Shown here: piece after piece, positions 41,028 through 49,652 of the stretch
Numbering within the stretch: position 1 is the stretch's first letter
How the letters are laid out: every line of letters starts with the position of its first letter
NCBI GenBank assembly: GCA_009774175.1
Contig: VSNG01000013.1
Span: 19,417-83,416, forward strand
DNA length: 64,000 nucleotides
From: Lachnospiraceae bacterium
GTDB lineage: Bacteria; Bacillota; Clostridia; Lachnospirales; Lachnospiraceae
Reading direction: 5' to 3'
Notes under the pieces: generated by a model
Seen by the model: only the letters and a program-made list of their open reading frames with translations
Databases searched by the model: none
What the model was told of the DNA's origin: nothing
Position numbers and translations under genes: made by a program

Positions 41028-43161
41028 CAGCAGGGAAAACCATAAACGCCGGATCTGGGTCTGGATTGTGACGGTATTGTCGCAGCTTCTGATTTACGGC
41101 GGCATGACGATGATTTATTTAAGCCGCATCAAGGGCTTTAACGAGGATGGCAATTACAGGAGCGCGGAGGCTTTTTGGCAGGCGATGTATCAGGCAGCCA
41201 AGGATGCGCTGGGATTTTCCGATAACCTGTACGGCATTATTTTTATTCTGGCGGCGCTCATTGCCATGCAGGGATTTTCTTATCTGTATGACAGACGTAA
41301 GGTGGATTTGTATCACAGCGTTCCGGTGTCAAAAAACAGAAGGTTTGCGGTTGTTTATACGAATGGCCTGATTATTTATCTGACGGCCCGTCTTTTGGGC
41401 CTGCTTTTGGGTACGGGGATTGCGGCTTCTCAGGGCGCGGTAAACGCGGAAGTGATGGCGGAGGCGGGACTTGCCTTTCTCTGGAATCTGGCATTCTTCC
41501 TGTTTTATTACCACCTGATGATTCTGGCAGTGATGGTGACCGGTAACCGGTTTGTGACGATCTGCGGGTTTCTGGTATTGTCCTTTTATGAATTTGCGGC
41601 CTACACGCTGATCAACAGCTTAAGGGCGAACTTTTTTCATACTTACTCAGGCTATTTTATTTATCAGGAAGCAAGGTTTTGTCCGATGTCTGATTATACC
41701 GCCAATATCTGGCAGCTTAAGAATGCGAAGAATGCTTCGGAGGCGGCGCGGATTGCCATGCCTCTTGCGGCCAGGTGGATTGGGATTGCGCTGGTGATTC
41801 TGGTAATTGCCTGGTTTGCCTACAAAAAGAGAGCTTCCGAGGCGGCAGGAAAGGCCGTTGCCTATGGCTTTCTAAAGCCTGTGCTTAAGGTGGCGGTGGC
41901 GATTCCTGCGGCATATCTTGCGGGACAGCTTGTGTACGACACCTCCTATCAAAACGAGCTGCTTCTGGTGGCCGGTATGCTGGCAGGCGGCCTGATTGTC
42001 TGTGCGGCCATGGAAGTTATCTATGATTTTGATATCAAGAGCCTGTTCAGACATTTGCTGTCAAGCGCCGTGGCGCTGGCGGGCATTCTGGCAATATTTT
42101 GTATTTTTAAATGGGATTTGTTCGGGTATGACAATTACATTCCGGCACAAAATAAGATAGAAAGTATTGCAATTGACGCGGCCGGATACTATGATGATTA
42201 TTGGGACGAGGACGGGCACTATGTGAACGGCTCCGATTACCAAAAGGAAACCATGTTTTTGACCGATACAGAACCTGTTCTTGCGCTGGTAGAGAAGGCA
42301 GAGCAGATTGATCCTGAGGCGGAAAATAACGACGGGACGATAGCAGCCATGGAGATTCTCTATCGTCTGCAATCCGGCAGGGAGAAGGCCAGAAGGATTT
42401 GGGTAAACTATGACGATCCGGAAACGGAGGAGCTTCTCAACCGCATTTTCAGCACGGACGCCTTTAAGAAGGGTAAGTTTCAGGGGATTCAGGACGAGAC
42501 CGATCGGGTGGAGGCCGTTAATTATTCCAACGGCGCGGCCAGAACCATTGTGCCCAAAGAGGCGGCGAAAAAGCTGCGGGACGCCTGGGTGAAGGACATG
42601 GAGCAGTTTGATTTTTCGCTGGCAAAGAATAACCGTCCCTGCGGCGTTGTCATTATGGCCTACGGCGCTGACATGGATTATGTGCAGAGACGGTATTTTG
42701 TGTATGACAGTTTTGTCAACACGATCGAATTACTCAAACACTATGAAGCGTACTATCCGGTGGAGCTAAATGTGGCGGATATCGACAGCATTGCGGTGAC
42801 CTGTTATCACAATGAGATTTCCAATGATCCCGATGCGGTATTCAGGGATGATACAAGGTATGGGGCTGTTGCAGAGGCAGAATATGTGGACACCTATGTG
42901 GACTGCACGGTGCAGGAGACCTTTTATGAGGAGGCGCAGATTGCGCAGATTCTGCCCCATATTTATCCCAGCTATATTGATGCGCCGTGGAGCCTTTACG
43001 GAGAAAGTACGGATGACCCCAATAACTATTCTCTGGAGGTCGTGTTTAAGAAGGATTCTGCCTACCCTTATGAGAGAGGAAGCTATTATTTTAACTATAG
43101 CTTCCGGCAGGGCGAGGTGCCCGATTTTGTAAAAGAGGCTACAGCCTACACGCCCCAGTAG
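40999..43161 (+). CDS. ABC permease with C-terminal extracytoplasmic domain (DUF6449-like)
   Basis: A 720-residue protein. The N-terminal 380 residues have about eight membrane helices; a conserved loop YLYDRRKVDLYHSVPVSKNRRF follows helix 2, typical of this Clostridial permease family. From about residue 385 a large hydrophilic domain (about 335 residues, Asp/Tyr-rich) follows the last helix, which I associate with DUF6449. The N-terminus overlaps the ATPase gene by 29 bases. Substrate is unknown; the YtrA context suggests envelope stress. Confidence 0.8.
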   Translation: MTSKNSFWDSSRENHKRRIWVWIVTVLSQLLIYGGMTMIYLSRIKGFNEDGNYRSAEAFWQAMYQAAKDALGFSDNLYGIIFILAALIAMQGFSYLYDRRKVDLYHSVPVSKNRRFAVVYTNGLIIYLTARLLGLLLGTGIAASQGAVNAEVMAEAGLAFLWNLAFFLFYYHLMILAVMVTGNRFVTICGFLVLSFYEFAAYTLINSLRANFFHTYSGYFIYQEARFCPMSDYTANIWQLKNAKNASEAARIAMPLAARWIGIALVILVIAWFAYKKRASEAAGKAVAYGFLKPVLKVAVAIPAAYLAGQLVYDTSYQNELLLVAGMLAGGLIVCAAMEVIYDFDIKSLFRHLLSSAVALAGILAIFCIFKWDLFGYDNYIPAQNKIESIAIDAAGYYDDYWDEDGHYVNGSDYQKETMFLTDTEPVLALVEKAEQIDPEAENNDGTIAAMEILYRLQSGREKARRIWVNYDDPETEELLNRIFSTDAFKKGKFQGIQDETDRVEAVNYSNGAARTIVPKEAAKKLRDAWVKDMEQFDFSLAKNNRPCGVVIMAYGADMDYVQRRYFVYDSFVNTIELLKHYEAYYPVELNVADIDSIAVTCYHNEISNDPDAVFRDDTRYGAVAEAEYVDTYVDCTVQETFYEEAQIAQILPHIYPSYIDAPWSLYGESTDDPNNYSLEVVFKKDSAYPYERGSYYFNYSFRQGEVPDFVKEATAYTPQ

Positions 43162-43203
43162 CGGGTGGTTATCATGTGACGAATGGCAGTGAAGGAGTTT
43201 TTG

Positions 43204-43956
43204 GTGAAGGATAACAGCTTGTCGGAGCCTGTGATACAGGTGAAGGATCTATATAAGATATACAGGGTCGGGGAGGAGCGGGTGCGGGCTTTAAACGGCG
43301 TCAGCTTCTCCATCAGGCGGGGGTGCTTCTGTTCCATCGTGGGCGCCTCCGGCTCCGGCAAATCGACTCTTTTGAACATGCTGGCAGGACTGGAGAAACC
43401 AACCAAGGGTGAGATTGTGATTGCGGGAGAGCATATGGAAAAAAAGAGCGAGAACCAGCTTGTGGCTTTCCGCAGGGAGCATATCGGGTTTATATTTCAG
43501 TCCTTTAACCTGATGGGCACCATGAACGCCGTTGAAAATGTGGCGCTGCCCCTGACCTTTCAGGGAATGGATAAAAAGAGCAGAAATAAAAAAGCCGAGG
43601 AAATGCTGGAGCTTGTGGGGCTGACCAAATATAAGAGCCACAGGCCGAACCAGATGTCGGGCGGACAGCAGCAGCGTGTGGGCGTAGCCCGGGCGCTGGT
43701 GGTGGAGCCGGAGATAATCTTTGCGGACGAACCGACGGGAAATCTTGATTCCAACACTTCGGTTGAGGTTATGAATCTGATGAAGCGGGTGGTGAGAGAG
43801 AAAAACCAGACCCTGGTGATGGTTACGCATGACAATTATCTGGCCGGGTTTGCAGATATCATTTTGCGGATCAGGGACGGAAAGATTCTGGAAATCGAGG
43901 ATCGCACGGGGCAGGATATTCCCGATGAGATTGCGGTCAGGACGGAAGAAGGGTAG
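43204..43956 (+). CDS. ABC transporter ATPase (MacB type)
   Basis: About 250 residues with Walker A GASGSGKS, signature MSGGQQQRVGVARAL, Walker B IIFADEPTGNLDS, and switch His in MVTHDN. It is the MacB/LolD type that pairs with FtsX-like permeases. GTG 43204 is chosen because AAGGAG (43192-43197) lies six bases upstream; ATG 43183 in frame has no ribosome site, so seven residues of N-terminus are uncertain. Two genes downstream encode the surface adaptor and permease. Confidence 0.92.
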   Translation: MKDNSLSEPVIQVKDLYKIYRVGEERVRALNGVSFSIRRGCFCSIVGASGSGKSTLLNMLAGLEKPTKGEIVIAGEHMEKKSENQLVAFRREHIGFIFQSFNLMGTMNAVENVALPLTFQGMDKKSRNKKAEEMLELVGLTKYKSHRPNQMSGGQQQRVGVARALVVEPEIIFADEPTGNLDSNTSVEVMNLMKRVVREKNQTLVMVTHDNYLAGFADIILRIRDGKILEIEDRTGQDIPDEIAVRTEEG

Positions 43957-44009
43957 TCTTTTGAAATAGTAACGAACAGAGAAATACGGAAATCGGAAGG
44001 ACAGGAGCA

Positions 44010-45836
44010 ATGAGAAGAAAAGATAAGTGCCGGGGAAGAGCAGCGGGAAGACTGGCGGGCGGATTGGCCGGCCTGTTTTTTGCGTTGGCGGTTTTGGGAC
44101 AGGGAGCAGACGGGCATATGGCGGCGGTCTACGCACAGGAGGAGCCTGTGACGGATACGCAGTATGAATCCGAAGAGAATAAGCAGGAGGAGTCGGTCAG
44201 CGAAAACGCCATCAAATATATCGAGCGGTCTTCCGACCGGGTGATTACGGATGAAGACCGTGCAGACGCCGACGAGGATATGCTTTATTACATGCAGAGT
44301 CTGGAAGTGCGCTATCATCTGGATGAAAAGGTGATGGAGAGTCTGCACAAGGTATTTGACAGCGCGGTGTATTATATTGCCAATACGGAAATGTCCCTGA
44401 CGGAGCTTTGGACATATGTGTCCTCCGTAAAATCTTCCATGGAGTCGGCGGCGGTGGAGAAGGTAACGCAGACCACCAGCGAGTTTCTGCAGGTGGGAGA
44501 TAACTGGCAGACACCCATTGTGAGCTATGGGCAGGGCGTATCCATTGTGCTTCCCATCGTCAATTTCGGAACGGAGGAATTAAACGATCTGATTGTGGAG
44601 CCGGTGACTTCCACGCTGGTGACGGAATGGCCGTTCGAGCCGGATATGACCAATTATTTGCAGACAGAGCCCTATATTCCGGGATGCCGAACCAAAGAGC
44701 AGGCCATGGAAAACCGCAGGGAATTTACCTTCCACTTCAAAACAAGAAGCGATGTGATGAGCGGGTATTATCCGTTAAAATTCCATATTTCCTACACGAA
44801 GGCTGGTATCCGCAGCGAAGAGCCGGCAGAGCTGACGGTGTATGTAAAGACCATCGGTAAGCCGGGCAGCGGTATCATCGGCGGAAACGGACAGGAGGCC
44901 TCCGGCGCAAAGCCCCGTATCGTGGTGACGGGATTTGAAACAGAGCCTGCCAGTGTGTATGCGGGAGAGACCTTTACTCTGACGATTCATGTTAAGAATA
45001 CGGCCGTTGATACGGCGGTGACTAACGTGCTTTTTGATATGCAGGCGGCGCAGGAGGGAGAGGATAAAACCAATACCTACTCCGCTTTTCTGCCAACCTC
45101 CGGGTCGAGCTCTGTCTATATGGAAAAGATTGCGCCGGATACCTCGGCGGATATTGAGATTGAAATGACGGCCAAGGCTGATCTTGCGCAAAAGCCTTAT
45201 GTGCTGGACGTAAATATGAAGTATGACGCGGCTACGGTTTTTGACCTGACCGATAAGGCCAGTGTGTCGATTCCGATTTTACAGGAAAGCCGCTTTGACA
45301 CAAGCATTCCGGAGGTGGTTCCCGATACGGTTGAGGTGGGTTCTCAGTCCAACGTGATGTTGAGCATTTACAATACGGGAAAAACAACCCTCTATAATGT
45401 ACAGGTGAAATTTATTGCGGATTCCATAGAGGAGGCTTCTGCTTTTGTGGGAAACCTCCAGTCAGGCAATACAGGCAATGTGGATGTGATGCTTACGGGC
45501 GCGGCGCCTACCATGGATGATGGAATTGTGAAGCTGGAAATCTCCTACGAGGACGAGGCCGGCAACGTAACCACGGCCCAGAAAGAGATTACCCTTTTTG
45601 TGACGGAGCCAATAATGGATGATATGATGATGGGGGATATGATGGGCGGCGACATGATGATGGATGGCGAGGAGGGCGGCAAGCCCAGAACCGGTTTGAT
45701 AGTGGCCATAGTGGCGGCGGTGATTGTCGTGGCGGCAGCAGGTCTGATCGTCTTTTTCAAACTCCGCAAAAAGAAGCGGGCGGCGGCTGCCGAAGCGGCA
45801 GAGCTGGCAGAGCTGGAAAAAGAATTAAATGAGTAA
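44010..45836 (+). CDS. Large surface adaptor protein of a MacB-like ABC system
   Basis: A 608-residue secreted, membrane-anchored protein. A signal peptide (about 10-43, basic start then hydrophobic stretch ending VYAQE) is followed by an acidic helical region (about 45-150) and several beta-sandwich repeats like CARDB/S-layer-type domains (about 165-530). A Met/Asp/Gly-rich linker (MDDMMMGDMMGGDMMM, near 536-551), one membrane helix (about 562-586) and a basic Lys/Arg tail end the protein. It sits between the ATPase and MacB-like permease genes, where Gram-negative systems have MacA, so it may be a functional counterpart. I know no precise family. Confidence 0.72.
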   Translation: MRRKDKCRGRAAGRLAGGLAGLFFALAVLGQGADGHMAAVYAQEEPVTDTQYESEENKQEESVSENAIKYIERSSDRVITDEDRADADEDMLYYMQSLEVRYHLDEKVMESLHKVFDSAVYYIANTEMSLTELWTYVSSVKSSMESAAVEKVTQTTSEFLQVGDNWQTPIVSYGQGVSIVLPIVNFGTEELNDLIVEPVTSTLVTEWPFEPDMTNYLQTEPYIPGCRTKEQAMENRREFTFHFKTRSDVMSGYYPLKFHISYTKAGIRSEEPAELTVYVKTIGKPGSGIIGGNGQEASGAKPRIVVTGFETEPASVYAGETFTLTIHVKNTAVDTAVTNVLFDMQAAQEGEDKTNTYSAFLPTSGSSSVYMEKIAPDTSADIEIEMTAKADLAQKPYVLDVNMKYDAATVFDLTDKASVSIPILQESRFDTSIPEVVPDTVEVGSQSNVMLSIYNTGKTTLYNVQVKFIADSIEEASAFVGNLQSGNTGNVDVMLTGAAPTMDDGIVKLEISYEDEAGNVTTAQKEITLFVTEPIMDDMMMGDMMGGDMMMDGEEGGKPRTGLIVAIVAAVIVVAAAGLIVFFKLRKKKRAAAAEAAELAELEKELNE

Positions 45837-45871
45837 AAGACGGGGTGCAGAAGCTCCGGATTGGGGTAGAT

Positions 45872-47224
45872 ATGAAGTTTCTTGACTTGCTGCGGATGAG
45901 CAGCGGTAATCTATGGAAAAGAAAAGTGCGGACAGTGCTGACGGTACTGGGCGTGGTGATCGGCGTAGCTTCCATTGTCGTCATGGTGTCCCTTGGACTG
46001 GGGCTGAGCCGATCGCTGATGGAGCAGTACGAGTCTTACGGCAGTCTGACCCAGATAGAGGTGAACGAGCCTTGGGACGATTCTTCCTCGGAGGAGGTCA
46101 AACGGCTTGATCAGGATCTGATTAACGAGATCCTGATGATGGAGCATGTGGAATCGGTTTATCCTGTGCTGCAGAGTCAGGCTATTGCCAAATACGGCAG
46201 TTACGAGGCCTATTTGCAGCTGCAGGGACTGCCCAGGGAAGCCTTTGCGGAAATGGATATTAATGTGGAGCGGGGAAAACTGCCCGGAGAAGGGGAGACT
46301 TTGCAGTTTTTTTACGGGAATCAGGTATTGCAGAATTTTTCAAACTCGAAGGGAAACGGGGGTAACTACTGGCAGACAGGGGTTTTACCCAATATTGATT
46401 TGATGAAGGATCCCATATTTGTAGTTTTTGATATGGATGCATATTACGCGGCGGGGACCCCTGATGAAAACGGACAGACGCAGAAGCCGCCTAAAAAATA
46501 TCTGATTGAAACCTGCGGCGTGGAGGCGGCGCCCGGAGAGAACGAGTGGTCTCAGTACGGCTGGCAGACTCTGTGCGATATTGAACAGCTGGAGGCGGAG
46601 CTGAAAAAGATATTTAAAAACAAGGTGATTCCGGGACAGCCAAGCACCAAGACAGGTAAGCCCTACAAGGAGATTTTTTATAATCAGCTTCTTGTGAATG
46701 TAGATGATATGAACAATGTAGTCGCGCTGCAAAAGGCGTTAAACGATATGGGATATGACGCGTACAGCCAGGCGGAGTGGGTGGAATCCCAGCAGAGAAC
46801 CATGGGATATATTCAGGCGGTGCTTGGCGGGATCGGCGCGGTATCGCTCTTTGTGGCGGCTATCGGCATTACCAATACCATGATGATGTCCATCTATGAG
46901 CGGACGAAGGAAATCGGCGTGATGAAGGTGCTGGGCTGCGATCTTCGAAATATCCGCAGTCTGTTTTTGATGGAGGCCGGATTTATTGGCTTTATCGGTG
47001 GCGTGATCGGTCTCATTCTGAGTATTATTTTGTCTGTTGCTGTAAACAAGGTGGCGGCGGGCGTAAATGATTATATGGGCACCACGGGAGGGATTTCCTA
47101 TATTCCGGTATGGCTTGGCGCATTGTCTTTGGTGTTTGCGGTGATGGTGGGCATGGTGGCCGGCTTCTTTCCGGCAAGGCGGGCCATGCGCTTAAGTCCG
47201 CTGGCGGCTATACGGAATGAGTAA
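45872..47224 (+). CDS. MacB-like ABC transporter permease
   Basis: A 450-residue protein with one N-terminal helix (about 20-44), an extracytoplasmic domain (about 45-325), and three C-terminal helices. The family motifs LTVLGVVIGVASIV after the first helix, IGITNTMMMSIYERTKEIGVMKVLG in the FtsX loop, and the C-terminal FPARRAMRLSPLAAIRNE are all present. ATG 45872 is chosen; GTG 45845 is in frame but lacks homology. It completes an ATPase-adaptor-permease operon. A terminator hairpin shared with eno follows. Confidence 0.93.
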   Translation: MKFLDLLRMSSGNLWKRKVRTVLTVLGVVIGVASIVVMVSLGLGLSRSLMEQYESYGSLTQIEVNEPWDDSSSEEVKRLDQDLINEILMMEHVESVYPVLQSQAIAKYGSYEAYLQLQGLPREAFAEMDINVERGKLPGEGETLQFFYGNQVLQNFSNSKGNGGNYWQTGVLPNIDLMKDPIFVVFDMDAYYAAGTPDENGQTQKPPKKYLIETCGVEAAPGENEWSQYGWQTLCDIEQLEAELKKIFKNKVIPGQPSTKTGKPYKEIFYNQLLVNVDDMNNVVALQKALNDMGYDAYSQAEWVESQQRTMGYIQAVLGGIGAVSLFVAAIGITNTMMMSIYERTKEIGVMKVLGCDLRNIRSLFLMEAGFIGFIGGVIGLILSIILSVAVNKVAAGVNDYMGTTGGISYIPVWLGALSLVFAVMVGMVAGFFPARRAMRLSPLAAIRNE

Positions 47225-47230
47225 AAACAG

Positions 47231-47277
47231 CCTCCTTTGCGCATACTAGTTAGAAAAAGTGCGCAAAGGAGGTTTTT
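47231..47277 (+). terminator. Terminator hairpin whose right arm holds the eno ribosome site
   Basis: A perfect 13-bp stem, CCTCCTTTGCGCA (47231-47243) and TGCGCAAAGGAGG (47260-47272), a 16-base loop, then TTTTT. It ends transcription from the MacB-like operon. The right arm is also the only Shine-Dalgarno sequence (AAAGGAGG) for eno, so the hairpin would hide it in read-through RNA. Confidence 0.85.
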
Positions 47278-47285
47278 ATATAACT

Positions 47286-48677
47286 ATGAAATTACGAATT
47301 GTGGATGTACATGCAAGGCAGATTCTGGATTCCAGAGGCAATCCCACCGTGGAGGCGGAAGTGACTGTAGAGAAAGAGGTGGGAGGCAGACAGTATACGG
47401 GGCGTGCGGCAGTCCCCAGCGGCGCCAGTACCGGAAGATTTGAGGCGGTGGAACTGCGGGACGGGGAAACCGTGTATTTTGGCCTCGGTACGACGAAGGC
47501 TGTGAACAATGTAAACACCAAAATCAGGGAGGCGTTGCTGGGAATGAACGCCTTTGATCAGGGCCTGATCGACCGTATTCTGATTGAACAGGACGGTACG
47601 GACAACAAAAGCAATCTGGGGGCGAACGCCACTCTGGGCGTGTCTATGGCCTGTGCCAAGGCGTGTGCCGAGGCTATGGGAATCCCCCTTTACCGATATC
47701 TGGGCGGCGCTTATACGAGGCTTTTGCCGGTGCCAATGATGAATATTTTAAACGGCGGCAAGCATGCGGATAATACGGTGGACTTTCAGGAGTTTATGAT
47801 TATGCCCGTGCAGGCGGAGAGCTTTGCGGACGGTCTGCGCATTTGTGCGGAAATTTATCATAATCTGAAAAAGATTTGTAATGACAGGGGTCTATCCACG
47901 GGCGTAGGCGACGAGGGCGGATTTGCGCCGTCCCTGCCGGACGCTTTCGCGGTGCTTGATCTGATTGTGGAATCCATTAAGGCGGCCGGATATACGCCCG
48001 GTCAGGATATTAAAATCGCCCTGGACGTGGCGGCGTCGGAGCTTTACAGCGAGGCCGACGGGGTGTATCATTTTCCTGGAGAGACCGAGTTAAAGCGGAG
48101 GAGACAGGAAACGGAAGGTTCCTTTGTGACGGAATGCTATGAGGCCGGATGTACAACGCCGGACTGTGGAGAGATACCTGAGATCACAAGGAGTACCGAG
48201 GAGATGGTGGCGTATTACGAGGAGCTGGTGAAACGCTATCCGGTTATTTCCATTGAGGACGGACTGGCGGAGGACGATTGGGACGGCTGGCAGATGATGA
48301 CGAAGAAGCTGGGCGGCAGCGTACAGCTGGTGGGCGACGATCTGTTTGTGACAAATACAAAGCGGCTTGACGCCGGGATCAAGCTGCATGCGGCCAATGC
48401 AATTCTTGTTAAGGTGAATCAGATCGGCACCGTCAGCGAGGCCATGGACGCCATAGAGATGGCTCAGAAAAATGGGTATAAGGCGGTGATTTCCCATCGT
48501 TCCGGTGAGACAGAGGATACTTTTATCGCCGATCTTGCCGTGGCGGTCAATGCCGGACAGATCAAGACGGGCGCACCCTGCAGGAGCGACCGCGTAGCGA
48601 AGTATAACCAGCTTCTTCGGATTGAGGAGGATCTGGGGAGCGTGGCATGTTATAAGGAGCCGTTTAACAAGGTATAG
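47286..48677 (+). CDS. eno: Enolase with an inserted cysteine-bearing loop
   Basis: A 463-residue enolase, about 30 longer than usual. It converts 2-phosphoglycerate to phosphoenolpyruvate. Catalytic segments are normal: LDSRGNPTVEAEV, PSGASTG, GDEGGFAP, SIEDGLAEDDW, LVGDDLFVTN and VISHRSGETED. Between YHFPGE and TEEMVAYYEEL, where other enolases have a short turn, there are about 30 extra residues (about 267-302) including CYEAGCTTPDC. ATG 47286 is the only start fitting homologues; the Shine-Dalgarno sequence is 13 bases upstream, longer than normal, within a hairpin. Confidence 0.96.
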   Translation: MKLRIVDVHARQILDSRGNPTVEAEVTVEKEVGGRQYTGRAAVPSGASTGRFEAVELRDGETVYFGLGTTKAVNNVNTKIREALLGMNAFDQGLIDRILIEQDGTDNKSNLGANATLGVSMACAKACAEAMGIPLYRYLGGAYTRLLPVPMMNILNGGKHADNTVDFQEFMIMPVQAESFADGLRICAEIYHNLKKICNDRGLSTGVGDEGGFAPSLPDAFAVLDLIVESIKAAGYTPGQDIKIALDVAASELYSEADGVYHFPGETELKRRRQETEGSFVTECYEAGCTTPDCGEIPEITRSTEEMVAYYEELVKRYPVISIEDGLAEDDWDGWQMMTKKLGGSVQLVGDDLFVTNTKRLDAGIKLHAANAILVKVNQIGTVSEAMDAIEMAQKNGYKAVISHRSGETEDTFIADLAVAVNAGQIKTGAPCRSDRVAKYNQLLRIEEDLGSVACYKEPFNKV

Positions 48678-48683
48678 CCGACG

Positions 48684-48727
48684 CAAGCTCAGCAGCTTGT
48701 GTCTCAAGAATTACTGCGTAATTCTTG
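48684..48727 (+). terminator. Two adjacent stem-loops after eno
   Basis: CAAGCT-CAGC-AGCTTG (48684-48699) and CAAGAATTAC-TGC-GTAATTCTTG (48705-48727), both perfect, start seven bases after the eno stop. The second is followed only by TTGG, so it may stabilise RNA as much as terminate. Confidence 0.55.
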
Positions 48728-48851
48728 TTGGCAATAGGAAGGATTACAGCTTCAGAGAGCGAGCAAACGTCCGATGGAATCGGGCGAGAAGCGCGCCAGC
48801 GCGGCAAGCGTCTCTCTGGAACGAGGGGAGACGCTGTGAATGGAGGAAACG

Positions 48852-49523
48852 ATGAAGAAAATCGGTATTTTATCGGATACCCACGGCAGGCTACGAGAGG
48901 AAGTCGTGGAGATATTGCGTGGATGCGATGTGATCCTTCATGCGGGGGATATCAATACCCCGCAGGCGCTTGCGCGTCTGCGGGAGCTTGCGCCCCTTTA
49001 TGCGGTCCGCGGAAATGCGGACAGGGAGTGGGCGGATGCGCTGCCGCAGACATTATCGGAAGAAATCTGTGGTCTGCGGATTTTCATGGTACATAATAAG
49101 AAAGAAATTCCTGCGGATGTGACGGGATATGATCTGGTTGTTTACGGGCATTCCCATAAATTCGAGGAGAGACGGGAGGGAAACTGTCTGTTCTTGAATC
49201 CGGGCAGCTGCGGGCCGAGACGGTTTTCTCAGCCTGTGACCATGGCGGTGGCGGAGGTGACTGCGGAAATGGGAGATATTCGGGTAATCAGAAAGGATAT
49301 CGTGCAGGAAGGAGCCGGGAGGAAGAAGGAGGGGCAGCTTTCCACGGAGAGCCTGCACCTGATTTTGCGGGATGTGGACAGGGGAAAAAGCGTTTCCGAC
49401 ATTGCCGTAAAATACGGGCTGGCAAAGGAAACGGCGGAGCAGATCTGTCGCCTGTATTTGACCCATCCGGGAATAGACGCTGCCGGTGTAAAAGAAAAAA
49501 TGGCCATGCCTAGAGACAGGTAG
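48852..49523 (+). CDS. YfcE-like phosphodiesterase with C-terminal helical domain
   Basis: A 223-residue protein. Residues 1-150 are a YfcE/MJ0936-type metallophosphoesterase: ILSDTHGR, HAGDINTP, RGNADRE, FMVHNK, YGHSHKFEE. All metal ligands are visible. The last 60 residues (LHLILRDVDRGKSVSDIAVKYGLAKETAEQICRLYL in outline) look like a helix-turn-helix, unlike the usual YfcE ending. ATG 48852 lies 5 bases after GGAGG, which sits behind an earlier in-frame ATG (48840). The substrate of YfcE proteins is a phosphodiester, in vivo unknown. Confidence 0.85.
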   Translation: MKKIGILSDTHGRLREEVVEILRGCDVILHAGDINTPQALARLRELAPLYAVRGNADREWADALPQTLSEEICGLRIFMVHNKKEIPADVTGYDLVVYGHSHKFEERREGNCLFLNPGSCGPRRFSQPVTMAVAEVTAEMGDIRVIRKDIVQEGAGRKKEGQLSTESLHLILRDVDRGKSVSDIAVKYGLAKETAEQICRLYLTHPGIDAAGVKEKMAMPRDR

Positions 49524-49652
49524 GTTCTTTTCTTGTGAAATCATCTGTGAAATGCTATCATTTTTTCAGCAAGTAATGTATCATTTGTTTATGGTTTACA
49601 TAATATATATTTTTCTGATTAAATTTTGAGAAAGGTTTTGGACGGACATTTC

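Noticed and set aside
48735..48765. Dispersed repeat shared with 58115-58145 (AGGATTACAGC followed by a similar stretch)
   Set aside because: Only 11 bases match exactly and the rest is loose; two copies of that length can occur by chance and neither forms a recognisable element.
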